A DNA stretch of 64,000 nucleotides, taken from CAYMZZ01 sp044463125 (GTDB lineage: Bacteria > Bacteroidota > Bacteroidia > Chitinophagales > Chitinophagaceae). Each line of letters starts with the position of its first letter. The first letter of the stretch is position 1. The position numbers and the translations under genes are program-made. The notes below the pieces were generated by a model that was not told the origin of the DNA, ran no database searches, and saw nothing but the letters and a program-made list of their open reading frames with translations. Below, one piece after another: positions 43,465-54,800 of this stretch. The stretch covers positions 80,596 through 144,595 of the forward strand of contig JBIQMS010000006.1 of the NCBI GenBank assembly GCA_044463125.1, given 5' to 3'.

Positions 43465-45093
43465 ATGATTGCTAACAAAAAAATAAAAGGATTCGCACTG
43501 GGCCTCCTGCTTTTAACGGCAGGCTGTACCAAGTTGGATGAGAAGCTGAACAGTACCCTCACTATTGATGAGGTATCATCCGCATTGGGTGCCCAGGGCG
43601 TGGGTCTGTTGCTGAGTGCGGCTTATGCCGATCTGGCTGGCCCCTTTGCTTCGCAGGACCTGATATTTTCCCTACAGGAAAATACAACGGACGAATCGCT
43701 GGTTCCCACTCGTGGTGGCGACTGGGATGATAATGGAGTATGGCGTGTGTTGCACGCCCATAACTGGAATGCGGATCATGGCCAGATTCTGAACGTATTC
43801 AACGCGCTGAATCGTCTCAATTTCGACGCAACCAACGTGCTTGCCTTTAATCCCTCAGCCTCCCAGGCGGCGGAAGCCCGTTTCTTGCGTGCTATTGCTT
43901 TGTATTATCTGCTGGATCTTTATGGGCAATACCCCATCCGCCAGCCGGGTGAGGATCTGTTGCTGGCTCCGGAAGTGAAATCAGGAGAAGATGGCATTAA
44001 TTTTATTATTGATGAACTGGAAGAAGTGTTGCCTGATATTCCGACCAACAATCCGGTTACCAAGGCCACACCAGATGCCGTTCGCTTCCTGTTGATGAAA
44101 TGTTATCTGCAGAAAGGAGCTCTGGTAAACCGCGCCAGCCCCAGTTTTGCCGCTGCGGATATGCAGCAGGTGATCAGCCTGGGTAATACCATCATCAACT
44201 CGAACAATTATGAGTTAGGATCGAATTATTTCCACGCATTCCGCCACGACAATGGCTCTTCTAAAGAAGGCATTTTCGTATATCCCAATACGGGTGGTGT
44301 AAACGTGAACCATAGCCCGGTGGAAGCCCGCTGGAATATGACCCTTCACTATAATTCCTATACACCCAATAACCCCAACGCGGGTTGGAATGGTTTTGCT
44401 ACCGTAAGTGATTTCTACAGCAGCTTTAATACCAGTGGCAACCCCACAGCCTTTGGGCCCAGCGACACCACTTTCGATCCCCGCCTCGGTGGCCGGGTGC
44501 TGAGCGATCTGCAATCCACACAAACTTCGGGTATTCGTCCGGGCTTCCTTGTGAACCAGCAGTTCAATGAAAATGGCGTGGCTTTGACCGACCGGAATGG
44601 AGCTCCGCTTGCATACCAGCCGCAGATTGCTTCAAACATGATTGAAACAGGAACCAATCTGGAAGTTACCGGTATCCGCGTGGTGAAATATGTGCCCGAC
44701 TACAGTTATTATGGCGGTCCGGCTGGCAACGACCTCATGATCTTCCGCTACGCGGATGTGATCCTGATGGTTGCGGAAGCGCTGTATCGTACGGGTGAAA
44801 CGGATGATGCCCGTGATATGGTTAATGATTTGCGCATAGCACGTGGCGCTCCGGCATTGGCAACCATGACGCTGGTAAATCCCGCGAATATTCATGCACC
44901 CAATACACTCCTGGCCGAAAGAGGCCGTGAGCTCTATTGGGAAGGTGTCCGCCGCTCGGATCTGATCCGCTTTGGTGTATACCTCAGTGATTGGCAGTAC
45001 AAACAGGTGAATGATCCGCGCAACCTGGTTTTCCCTATACCCAGCCAGGCCCTGGCGGCTAATCCTAACCTGACCCAAAACCCCGGTTACTAG
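43465..45093 (+). CDS. SusD-type glycan-binding lipoprotein
   Basis: 542 residues; lipobox LLTAGC gives the lipid Cys near residue 19. SusD hallmarks include AAEARFLRAIALYYLLDLYGQYP, AERGRELYWEGVRRSDLIRFG and terminal LTQNPGY. It is intact although the partner SusC carries a stop codon. It is followed 33 nt later by a strong terminator and then the FG-GAP lipoproteins. Substrate unknown. Confidence 0.94.
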   Translation: MIANKKIKGFALGLLLLTAGCTKLDEKLNSTLTIDEVSSALGAQGVGLLLSAAYADLAGPFASQDLIFSLQENTTDESLVPTRGGDWDDNGVWRVLHAHNWNADHGQILNVFNALNRLNFDATNVLAFNPSASQAAEARFLRAIALYYLLDLYGQYPIRQPGEDLLLAPEVKSGEDGINFIIDELEEVLPDIPTNNPVTKATPDAVRFLLMKCYLQKGALVNRASPSFAAADMQQVISLGNTIINSNNYELGSNYFHAFRHDNGSSKEGIFVYPNTGGVNVNHSPVEARWNMTLHYNSYTPNNPNAGWNGFATVSDFYSSFNTSGNPTAFGPSDTTFDPRLGGRVLSDLQSTQTSGIRPGFLVNQQFNENGVALTDRNGAPLAYQPQIASNMIETGTNLEVTGIRVVKYVPDYSYYGGPAGNDLMIFRYADVILMVAEALYRTGETDDARDMVNDLRIARGAPALATMTLVNPANIHAPNTLLAERGRELYWEGVRRSDLIRFGVYLSDWQYKQVNDPRNLVFPIPSQALAANPNLTQNPGY

Positions 45094-45126
45094 GCAGTTT
45101 TGATTTCTCATAAAGGAGTATTTTCT

Positions 45127-45158
45127 AAAGGCCATTTAGCAAATGGCCTTTATTTTTG
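45127..45158 (+). terminator. Intrinsic terminator whose T-run doubles as a -7 promoter box
   Basis: AAAGGCCATTT (45127-45137) pairs perfectly with 45141-45151 around AGC, followed by ATTTTTG. The tail TATTTTTG (45151-45158) is an exact TAnnTTTG -7 box 16 nt before the next start codon; the -33 element is poor (TTTT at 26 nt spacing). Confidence 0.75.
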
Positions 45159-45173
45159 TTAGCACCCCACACT

Positions 45174-48100
45174 ATGAAAAAAAGGAATGCTGCATATGGA
45201 TGGACAGGCCTGCTGCTATTGTTGTTAACGGCATGCGGGCGCGACGAAAAAGCACTTCCCCTGTTTGAGGAAGTGAAGGATAGCGGTATACAGTTTACTA
45301 ACCTGGTGGAAGACGGTCAGATTGATAACAGCTTCCTTTTTCGCAATTTTTACAATGGCGGAGGTGTGGCCACAGGCGATATCAATAACGATGGCCTGTC
45401 GGATGTGTTCCTGAGCGCCAATACTGGCGGCAATAAACTCTATCTCAACAAAGGGAATTTTAAGTTTGAAGATATCAGCGAGAAAGCAGGGTTTCAGCCC
45501 AATGATTTATGGTACACCGGTGTTGTTTTTGTAGACATCAATGCCGATGGCTGGTTGGATATTTATGTTTGCAGTTCCGGCAATATGAGCAATGGCAACC
45601 GCCGCAACCAGCTTTTTATTAACAACAAAGACCTGAGCTTCACCGAATCGGCTGCTGAATATGGACTTGATATTTCCGCTTACACCACGCAGGTTTCTTT
45701 CTTTGATTATGACCTTGATGGGGACCTCGATTGCTTTATGATCAACAACAGCCCCATTCCCGTAAATCAGCTCAACTACGCCAACCTGCGCTCGCTGCCG
45801 GAAAAGGAATGGAAGGTGGGCGAGTTTCTCAAAGGAGGAGGCGACCATTTATTTAGAAACGATAATGGACGGTTTACAGAAGTAACCTATGAAGCCGGCA
45901 TCCATGGCAGCCTGATCAGTTTTGGCCTCGGCGTTTCAGTGGGGGACATCAATCACGATGGCTATCCCGATATTTTTGTGTCCAACGATTCCTACGAAAG
46001 AGAATACCTCTATATCAACCAGCGCGATGGAACATTTCGCGATGAGTTTGAGGAATGGGCTGAGCATGCCAGCATGTCGTCGATGGGGGCCGATATTGCG
46101 GATATCAACAACGATGGTTTCCCCGATATCTTTACTACTGATATGTTGCCCGATGATGATGCGCGACTAAAAACCACCGGAGCATTTGATAATATCGATC
46201 TCTATCGTACCAAGGAGCGGGTAGGGCTGCATCGGCAGTTTGTAAAGAATTGCCTTTTTCTCAACAACCGCAATGGTAAATTTCTGGAAATAGCCGATTA
46301 TGCCGGCGTATCGGCCTCCGACTGGAGCTGGGGCGCGCTTTTCTTTGATGCCGACAACGATGGATATTCTGATATCTACGTCTGCAATGGCGTAAACCGC
46401 GATGTTATCGATCTCGACTTCATGGAATTCTTCGCCAATGATATCATACAGAAGATGGTGCTCACCGGCAAGAAGGAAAATGTGGAAGAAGTGTTGAAAC
46501 ATATTCCCCGTACGCCACTGAAGAATAAAATGTTTCGCAATAGGGGTGATCTGAAGTTTGATGATGTAGGCGACAATTGGGGCTTTACCACACCCACATT
46601 TTCAAACGGGGCAGCTTATGCGGACCTGGACAATGACGGCGATCTGGATCTGGTAGTGAACAATGAAAACCAGGAAGCATTAATTTATCGCAACCGCGCA
46701 CGTGAGCAGAACGGACATCATTATATCAGTTTTTTCCTTCAGGGAAAAGGGTCGAATAAGTTTGCGATTGGCAGCAAGATTCAAGTTTACCGTAACGGCG
46801 AAATTCTTTATCGGGAACTGGTGCCCAGCCGGGGATTTCAGTCAAGCATGGAATACCGCCAAACCATTGGTTTGGGAACCAATGATGTTATTGATTCGGT
46901 TATCATCAACTGGCCTGATGGTAAGCAAAGCCGCCTGTTCAACCCGACCGCCAATCAATTGGTTACATTGAAAGAGGATAGTGCAGAAAACCCGCCGGCC
47001 AGCATCCATCAAGGAAATCATTGGTTTCAGACCCGTCCTTTCGATATCGCGTTGGCGCATAAGGAAGATGATTTTGAAGATTTTTATTATGAAAGAAATT
47101 TGCCGCTGATGCTCTCCCGCGAAGGGCCCGCGCTGGCGGTGGCGGATGTGAACGGCGATGGACGCGATGATATTTACCTGGGTGGGGCAGCAGGGCAGGA
47201 AGGTCAGTTATTACTACAGCAGGCAGGGGGACAGTGGACTCCATCGCGACAGGAAATTTTCCGCCTCTATGCAGATATGGAAGATGTGGCCGCCTGCTTT
47301 CTGGATGTGGATGGAGATGGTGATCAGGACCTTTTCCTGGGAGCCGGCGGCAATAATGTGCCGCCCAATAGCCGCGGCCTGCAACACCGGCTTTACCTGA
47401 ATGATGGCCGGGGTAACTTTAGCATCAGACCCAATAGTTTTCCCAATAATGACGCGAATATAGCCGTAGCCATTGCTCATGATTTTGATGAAGATGGAGA
47501 CCTGGACCTTTTTGTAGGCGGGAGAAGCGTACCCTATGCCTATGGGCAGAATCCGCGTTCCTATCTTTATCAAAACGACGGACAGGGAGGTTTCAAAGAT
47601 GTAACGGCTCAGTATCATGAGTCGCTGATGCAACCTGGGATGGTAAGTGATGCTATCTGGGCTGATATTGCAGGCGACAACCAACCGGAGTTGGTATTGG
47701 TGGGCGACTGGATGAAGCCGCGGGTTTTCAGTTTTGGCAATGGCAAAGCAGAAGAATTAAAGATACCCGCGTTTGAAAGGATGGAAGGGTTTTGGCGTAC
47801 TGTGGAAGCGGCAGACCTGGATGCTGATGGGAAAACGGACCTGGTGTTGGGTAATATCGGGCAGAATTTCTATTTGCATCCTTCTGAATCGGAACCCGTG
47901 AGGCTATGGATGCTCGACTTCGATAATAATGGCACTTCGGAACAGTTTATAACCCGTGAAATTGCAGGCAGGGATATGCCTGTATTTTTGAAGAGAGAAA
48001 TTACCGATCAGTTTCCTTCACTGAAAAAAGCCAATCTGAAGCATAGCGAATATGCGCCCAAATCGATACAGGAATTATTTGGCGCTGAAGTAATGAGCAG

Positions 48101-48497
48101 GGCCGCACAAAAGGCTTTCCGTCAGAGCTCTTCCATGATAGCTTATAATAATGGCAACGGTGATTTTGAACTGATGGCATTGCCCGCCATGCTGCAATTA
48201 TCTTCCGTGCACGCTATAGCAGTGGAAGATATCAACTCCGACAAGCTTCCTGATCTGATTCTGGGTGGCAATTTCTTCAACCTTACTCCACAGTTTGGCC
48301 GGCTCGATGCATCTTTTGGTCATTGCCTGCTGAATCAGGGGCGCGGGAAATGGGAATGGGTGGAGCCACGGCAATCAGGCATTCAGGTGCCAGGCGAAAT
48401 CAGGCATATACAATCCGTAGGAACGGGAAGCCAAAAGCGCTGGCTACTGGCACGCAATGGTCTGGCGCCTGTGTGGCTTTACGCTATTAACCCTTGA
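45174..48497 (+). CDS. FG-GAP/VCBS-repeat ASPIC/UnbV lipoprotein, copy 1 of 3
   Basis: 1,107 residues from ATG 45174; lipobox LLTAC places the lipid near residue 21. Many FG-GAP-type calcium-binding loops of the form DxNxDGxxD (DINNDGLSD, DINADGWLD, DLDGDLD) make up likely propeller domains in two blocks. Near residues ~510-590 is an ASPIC/UnbV domain (AIGSKIQVYRNGEILYRELVPSRG, in part; VIINWPDGKQSRL). The family is common beside SusC/SusD in Bacteroidota, but its role is not established; surface binding or glycan handling is plausible. First of three tandem paralogues, closest to copy 2. Confidence 0.9.
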   Translation: MKKRNAAYGWTGLLLLLLTACGRDEKALPLFEEVKDSGIQFTNLVEDGQIDNSFLFRNFYNGGGVATGDINNDGLSDVFLSANTGGNKLYLNKGNFKFEDISEKAGFQPNDLWYTGVVFVDINADGWLDIYVCSSGNMSNGNRRNQLFINNKDLSFTESAAEYGLDISAYTTQVSFFDYDLDGDLDCFMINNSPIPVNQLNYANLRSLPEKEWKVGEFLKGGGDHLFRNDNGRFTEVTYEAGIHGSLISFGLGVSVGDINHDGYPDIFVSNDSYEREYLYINQRDGTFRDEFEEWAEHASMSSMGADIADINNDGFPDIFTTDMLPDDDARLKTTGAFDNIDLYRTKERVGLHRQFVKNCLFLNNRNGKFLEIADYAGVSASDWSWGALFFDADNDGYSDIYVCNGVNRDVIDLDFMEFFANDIIQKMVLTGKKENVEEVLKHIPRTPLKNKMFRNRGDLKFDDVGDNWGFTTPTFSNGAAYADLDNDGDLDLVVNNENQEALIYRNRAREQNGHHYISFFLQGKGSNKFAIGSKIQVYRNGEILYRELVPSRGFQSSMEYRQTIGLGTNDVIDSVIINWPDGKQSRLFNPTANQLVTLKEDSAENPPASIHQGNHWFQTRPFDIALAHKEDDFEDFYYERNLPLMLSREGPALAVADVNGDGRDDIYLGGAAGQEGQLLLQQAGGQWTPSRQEIFRLYADMEDVAACFLDVDGDGDQDLFLGAGGNNVPPNSRGLQHRLYLNDGRGNFSIRPNSFPNNDANIAVAIAHDFDEDGDLDLFVGGRSVPYAYGQNPRSYLYQNDGQGGFKDVTAQYHESLMQPGMVSDAIWADIAGDNQPELVLVGDWMKPRVFSFGNGKAEELKIPAFERMEGFWRTVEAADLDADGKTDLVLGNIGQNFYLHPSESEPVRLWMLDFDNNGTSEQFITREIAGRDMPVFLKREITDQFPSLKKANLKHSEYAPKSIQELFGAEVMSRAAQKAFRQSSSMIAYNNGNGDFELMALPAMLQLSSVHAIAVEDINSDKLPDLILGGNFFNLTPQFGRLDASFGHCLLNQGRGKWEWVEPRQSGIQVPGEIRHIQSVGTGSQKRWLLARNGLAPVWLYAINP

Positions 48498-48543
48498 AAA
48501 TATGCAAGATCTCCTGCCATATAAGCCTTGCCAACCCGCCCTA

Positions 48544-51500
48544 ATGAAGCCATTCGGCTTCAAAGGCTGGCTGCCGATATTGGGATTCTGCTTCCTCCTG
48601 GCCTGCAAAGATTCTTCGGAGAAGCCTCTTTTTGAAGACATGCAGGATACGGGGGTTGATTTTGTTAACCGAGTTGAAGACGAAGCAGACCTGAACAGCT
48701 TTCTGTTCCGGAATTTTTACAATGGTGGCGGTGTTGCTTTGGGCGACATTGACAATGACGGCCTGCCGGATATATTGCTGACGGCCAACCTGGGCCCCGA
48801 CAAGCTCTACCGCAACAAGGGTAATCTACAGTTTGATGACATTTCTCAGGAATCGGGTTTGCTGGCCGATAGTTCCTGGAGCACGGGAGCGGTGATGGTG
48901 GATATCAATGCCGATGGCTGGCTCGATATGTATATCTGCCAATCGGGTCCGCCCGATTATAATATCCGTAGAAATCGCCTCTATATTAATAATGGCGGCC
49001 AAAGCTTTACCGAAAGGGCGGCAGATTTTGGGCTTGATTATTCGGGTTATGCCACACAGGCGAGTTTCTTCGATTATGACCGCGATGGTGATCTTGATTG
49101 CCTGATCATCAGCAATAGCCCCCTTCCTTTCAGCTCGCTCAACTATGCCAGCCTTCGCGATGCCGAAGCCGATAGCCGACTGGCTACGCAGTACAAGGGC
49201 GGCGGCAATCACCTGTTTCGCAACGATGCGGGTAAGTTCAACGAAGTCACCAAAGAAGCGGGATTGCATACCGGACCCATCAGTTTTGGCCTGGGTGTTT
49301 ATACCGGCGACCTTAACAACGATGGTTGGCCCGATATCTATGTGGGAAATGATTTCATCGAAAGGGATTATCTCTACATCAATCAGCGCGATGGAAGTTT
49401 TGTGGATGAATTGGAACAACGTATTGGCCAGATCAGTATGTCGTCGATGAGTACCGATGTAGCCGATATCAACAACGACGGCTATCCGGAGGTATTCACG
49501 ACCGATATGATACCGGATGACGATTGCCGACTGAAGACCACCGGCACTTTTGATAATTTTGAACTCTATCAAAGTAAGTTGAAGGCCGGACTCCATCACC
49601 AGTTTGTGAAGAACTGCCTGCAACTGAACCGGGGCGATGGATATTTTTCAGATATCGCCAACTATGCCGGCGTTTATGGTACCGACTGGAGCTGGGGAGC
49701 CATTCTTTTTGATGCTGACAATGATGGCGCTAACGACATATTTGTTTGTAATGGCATCAATCGCGATTTGGGCGACCTCGATTTTCTGGATTATTTCTCA
49801 GGTCCTCTTTACCAGCAGATGGTTTCCAATCGGGGGGCACAAGGCTATGATGAACTCCTAAAGCAGATTCCCGTACAGCCATTGCCCAACCGGGTATTTC
49901 GGAATAAGGGAGGACTTCGTTTCGAAGACATGACCGAAACCTGGGGGTTCGGTAAACCCGGCTTTTCCAACAGCGCCGCTTATGCCGACCTCGACAATGA
50001 TGGCGATGCCGACCTGGTGATCAACCATTCCAATTCTCCTGCTTCTGTTTATCGCAACAATTCGAAAGCTAGACATTATCTGTCGTTTCGTTTGCGCGAC
50101 AGCCTCTCGGCCAATACCTATTGTACGGGCGCCAACATTCGCCTGCACAGAGGTGCTGAACTGCTATACCGGGAGCTCAGTCCTGTTCGGGGCTTTCAAT
50201 CGGCCATGGACCATACGCTTATGTTTGGCCTCGGCACCGATGCCCGCATCGATTCGGCCATTATAAACTGGCCCGATGGCTCCCGGACATTGATGTTGAC
50301 GCCGGCAACAGATACCCTTTACCAATTGTATAAGCCGGCCAGTAATGGAGAGCCATCCGATAGTCAGAGAGAAATAACGAAACCTTTACTGGTCAGGGAA
50401 GCCATAGACTTGGGCCAACATACAGAGAATGAATACTGGGACTATTATGCGGAGCGGAATATTCCCAGTCTGCTTTCCCGTGAAGGTCCGGCATGGGCGG
50501 TTGCCGACGTAAATGCAGATGGTTTTCCCGATCTCTTCCTCGGTGCGGCGCAGGGAGAATCGGCCCGATTATGGTTGGGTGGGCAGGATGGTTTTCGACC
50601 GCAGCAGGAGAATGATTTTGAGGGCTTCGCTGATTTTGAAGACGTGACAGCTGTATTTTTTGATGTAGATGGCGACGGCGATCCGGATCTTTATGTAGGT
50701 GCAGGAGGTAATAATATTCAGCCCGGAAGTCGGCAGTTGCAGCATCGGCTGTATCGCAATAATGGCAAGGGCAGATTCGAGGTACAGATGGGCGCTTTCC
50801 CCCCAAACAATCTCAATATAGCCGCATCGGTGGCGGAGGATTGGGATAGGGATGGTGATATCGATCTTTTTATTGCGGCACGCAGCGTGCCTTACCAGTA
50901 TGGGCGTATTCCGGCCAGCCAGCTACTGCTGAATGATGGAAAGGGAAATTTTTCTGTAGCAGCGGCGGCGGTATTCCCACAACTACACCAGCTCGGCATG
51001 CTTACTGATGCCCGTGCGGCCGACCTGGATGGCGATGGAAAAAAAGAACTGATAGTAGTGGGCGAATGGATGAGCCCCCGGATATTTAGCTGCAATCCAC
51101 AGCCCTTTCAATTTACGGAATGGGAGAATACCGGGTTGCAGCAGTTGAAAGGAGCCTGGCAAACCATACTGCTGGCTGATATTGACCAGGATGGTCAATT
51201 GGATTTGGCAATTGGCAACAGGGGTGAAAATGGTTATCTGCAGCCTTCAACCGAAAGTCCCGCCAAAATCTGGATCCGCGATTTTGATGGCAACGGAAGC
51301 TGGGAATCTTTTCTTACCAAAACCGTAGCAGGGCGCGATATGCCGGTATTTCTGAAGAGGGATATTACCGATCAGTTCCCCTCGCTGAAAAAACAAAATC
51401 TCCGGAACAGGGATTACGCGCCGCGAACTATCCAGGAGCTGTTTCCCGCAGTAGAAGAAATGGAAGGTGAAACGCGCACGATCAATTACCTTTCATCGGT

Positions 51501-51855
51501 TGTTGCATACAACAAGAGTAACAGAAGCTTTGATGTGCAGAAATTGCCCGTTGAAGCGCAGTTGTCGGTAGTAAGCAGCATACTGGCCGAAGACCTGGAT
51601 GGCGATGGCATTACCGACCTCGTGCTGGCCGGCAACAAGTTTGGGGAACCTCCCCAGTTTGGCAAAGCCGATGGTATTCCCGGACTTGTGCTGCTGGGAA
51701 AAGGCGGCAGAGCGTTCCGGACCTTAAACCAAAAGGAATCGGGCTTATGGATTCCGGGAGAAACGAAAGGATTATTGGCCCTGAAGTGGAATGGAAACTT
51801 TAAATTGATAGTAATTCGGAATAATCAACAACATCTGGTTTTCCGGAAGCCCTAA
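48544..51855 (+). CDS. FG-GAP/VCBS-repeat ASPIC/UnbV lipoprotein, copy 2 of 3
   Basis: 1,103 residues from ATG 48544, which places the lipobox FLLAC with Cys20; in-frame starts at 48457 and 48502 would overlap or abut copy 1 and lengthen the signal unnaturally. The architecture matches copy 1: the opening motif LFEDMQDTGVDFVNRVED mirrors LFEEVKDSGIQFTNLVED, DxDxDG loops follow and an ASPIC/UnbV domain has YRELSPVRGFQSAMDHT. The strong similarity indicates a fairly recent duplication. Confidence 0.9.
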   Translation: MKPFGFKGWLPILGFCFLLACKDSSEKPLFEDMQDTGVDFVNRVEDEADLNSFLFRNFYNGGGVALGDIDNDGLPDILLTANLGPDKLYRNKGNLQFDDISQESGLLADSSWSTGAVMVDINADGWLDMYICQSGPPDYNIRRNRLYINNGGQSFTERAADFGLDYSGYATQASFFDYDRDGDLDCLIISNSPLPFSSLNYASLRDAEADSRLATQYKGGGNHLFRNDAGKFNEVTKEAGLHTGPISFGLGVYTGDLNNDGWPDIYVGNDFIERDYLYINQRDGSFVDELEQRIGQISMSSMSTDVADINNDGYPEVFTTDMIPDDDCRLKTTGTFDNFELYQSKLKAGLHHQFVKNCLQLNRGDGYFSDIANYAGVYGTDWSWGAILFDADNDGANDIFVCNGINRDLGDLDFLDYFSGPLYQQMVSNRGAQGYDELLKQIPVQPLPNRVFRNKGGLRFEDMTETWGFGKPGFSNSAAYADLDNDGDADLVINHSNSPASVYRNNSKARHYLSFRLRDSLSANTYCTGANIRLHRGAELLYRELSPVRGFQSAMDHTLMFGLGTDARIDSAIINWPDGSRTLMLTPATDTLYQLYKPASNGEPSDSQREITKPLLVREAIDLGQHTENEYWDYYAERNIPSLLSREGPAWAVADVNADGFPDLFLGAAQGESARLWLGGQDGFRPQQENDFEGFADFEDVTAVFFDVDGDGDPDLYVGAGGNNIQPGSRQLQHRLYRNNGKGRFEVQMGAFPPNNLNIAASVAEDWDRDGDIDLFIAARSVPYQYGRIPASQLLLNDGKGNFSVAAAAVFPQLHQLGMLTDARAADLDGDGKKELIVVGEWMSPRIFSCNPQPFQFTEWENTGLQQLKGAWQTILLADIDQDGQLDLAIGNRGENGYLQPSTESPAKIWIRDFDGNGSWESFLTKTVAGRDMPVFLKRDITDQFPSLKKQNLRNRDYAPRTIQELFPAVEEMEGETRTINYLSSVVAYNKSNRSFDVQKLPVEAQLSVVSSILAEDLDGDGITDLVLAGNKFGEPPQFGKADGIPGLVLLGKGGRAFRTLNQKESGLWIPGETKGLLALKWNGNFKLIVIRNNQQHLVFRKP

Positions 51856-51884
51856 CTGAGTTTATACAACGATAGCTATTGACT

Positions 51885-54800
51885 ATGCGAAAAGCAGGAC
51901 GATATAAGGATACAAACTTGGGAAGAAGCCTGAAGAGCTGGCACGGCTTCTGGCTAATCCTCCTCATTTATCTGTCAGGATGTGGCTCGCATGATCGAAA
52001 GTCGGATGAATACCTGTTTGAATCACTTGGACCGGAAGAAACAGGAATTCAATTTCGCAATGAGCTGAGCTATTCTGAAAAGTTCAACCTTTTTAAATAT
52101 ATCTATTTCTACAATGGCAGCGGCGTGGGCGTGGCTGATTTTAATGGCGATGGCCGCAGCGATATTTTCTTTGGTTCCAACCAGGGGCAGAATCAACTCT
52201 ATTTGAACGAGGGTGAATTTCGGTTCAAAGACGTTACCAAAGCGGCACAGATTCCCGCCGATGGGGGCTGGACCACCGGCATATCGGTGGTGGATATCAA
52301 CAACGATGGCTGGATGGATATTTATGTGTGCCGGGTAGGGCAGTATGAAACCCTTGATAGTCGCAACCTGCTCCTGATCAATGAAGGTATTGGCGCCGAT
52401 AGTATTCCGCGTTTTCGGGAAGCAGCCGCGGAATATGGGCTCGATTTCAAAGGCTTTAGCACCCAGGCCGCTTTTTTCGATTATGACCTGGATGGTGACC
52501 TGGATATGTTTCTGCTCAATCATTCCGTACACGAGAATGGCACTTTTCGTCCGCGCAAAGAATTCCTGAATACCCGACACCCCCTATCGGGCGACAGGCT
52601 TTATCGTAACGACAATGGGCGTTATTCTGACGCCACGGAAGAGTCCGGAATCCAGGGATCCGCTATCGGGTATGGATTGGGTATTGCCGTATCCGACATC
52701 AATGGCGATGGCTGGCCGGATATTTATATCGGAAACGATTTTCACGAAAATGATTATCTCTACATCAACCAGGGCAATGGACGCTTTCGCGAAATGGCAA
52801 CGGAGCTGTTGCAGCACAGCAGCCAGTTTTCGATGGGTGTGGATGCGGCCGACGTAAATAACGATGCAAGACCGGAAATCATTTCGGTGGACATGCTGCC
52901 CGAGGATGCGGTTATTCTGAAACGATCCCTGGGAGAAGATGCTTACGATATTTTTCAGCATAAAATCTCAGTGGGCTATTCGCATCAATACACCCGCAAT
53001 AACCTGCAATGGAACCGTCCGGAAGGAAAATTCAGCGAGCTGGGCCTCTATAGCGGCATTGCCGCCACCGACTGGAGCTGGTCGCCGCTTTGGATGGATT
53101 TTGATAACGATGGATATAAGGACCTGTTCATTTCAAATGGAATTCCCAAACGGATGAATGATATTGATTATGTCAATTTCGTTTCCAATACCGAAGTGCG
53201 GAAAAGCATCGCGAACAATGCGATGAAGGATAAGGATATGGAACTGATCAAAAAGTTTCCGGAGATTCGGTTGGCAAATAAGTTCTTTCAAAATAAAGGG
53301 GATTTTCAATTCGAAGACAGGGGAGCTGCTGTAAAGGGTGAAATGCCCGGTTTCAGTAATGGAGCAGCCTATGCGGATTTTGACAATGACGGGTTTTTGG
53401 ATATTGTTGTGAATAATATCGATGCCCCCGCTACCCTTTATCGGAACCTGCATAAGGACACAACTAAAGCTGCTGTGCTGCAGCTATGGCTGCGGGGGCC
53501 CGAAGCCAACCGCCAGGCCATTGGCGCCAGGGTATGGGTATTTGAAGGAAAAGAAAAGCGCCTATACGAAAAATTTCCCGCGAGGGGTTTTCTTTCTTCC
53601 AGCGACGCCCCCATGCTGATTGGGTTGGGTGATGTTTCCAGGATTGATTCCATTCTGCTGGTGTGGCCGGACAACACGAAGGAAAAAATTCAGGTGCCCG
53701 GTTCGGAAAACTATAAGCAGGTGCTGAAGAAAACTTATCAAAAGGGTTTGCCCCGCTGGCAGGCTATACCGGAGGGGGATGCAAGGGATAAAGGCGTTGT
53801 ATGGGAAGAAATTACCGCTGCCGCCGGAATTGATTTTGTTCATCGCGAAAATCATTTTGTGGAGTTTGACCGGGAACCGCTGATCCCGCATATGCTTTCT
53901 ACGGAAGGACCCGCACTGGCCGTTGCGGATATCAATGGCGATGGATGGGAGGATATTTTTTTGGGAGGCGCCCGCAACCAGGTAGCGCAGCTCTATCTGC
54001 AGGATGGCCGAGGCGGCTTCCTGCATAAAAGTTCGCCGGCATTGCTGGAGGATAGCATGTACGAAGATGTGGACGCCATTTGGATGGACATGAATGCCGA
54101 TGGACACCCAGACCTGGTAGTCGCCAGTGCGGGGAATGAGTTTTATGGAAAGGATCTGCATAATGAACCCCGGCTCTATCTGAATGATGGACAGGGTAAC
54201 CTTCAACGAAAGTCGGATGCCTTTTCAGGATTGTTTTTAACAGCATCGTGCCTGGCCGTTACCGATATCAACGGCGATAAAGCGCCCGATATCTTTATCG
54301 GCGCGCGCACCGTACCCTGGGAGTATGGGCAAATGCCGGAATCGTATCTATTGCAGAATGATGGGCAGGGAAAGTTTAGTATAGTCACGGATAAATGGAA
54401 TGCGGAACTGGCCAGTGCCGGTATGGTGACCGACGCGAAATGGGTGGACCTTGACCAGGATGGTGACGAAGACTTATTGCTGGCCCTGGAATGGGGCGCC
54501 ATCACGGCCTGGATGCGCGAGGGGAACAGACTTATGCCAAAGCCGCTTGGCCCTGAGAAGGGCTGGTGGAATTTTGTAGAACCCTTTGATATAGATGGCG
54601 ACGGAGATCTGGATATTGTTGCCGGCAACATGGGATTGAACGGAAGATTGAAGCCTACCAGCAAGGAACCCGTACGATTATATTTTAATGATTTTGATGA
54701 TAATGGCAAGCATGAGCAGGTGATGACTTATTATCTCCGTGGGCGTGAGTTACCCTTTGCCAATAAGGCGGAACTGGAAAAGCAGATTCCCATTCTCCGG

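Noticed and set aside
48457..48543. Overlapping longer start for FG-GAP copy 2
   Set aside because: Would overlap the end of copy 1 and displace the lipobox far from the N-terminus.
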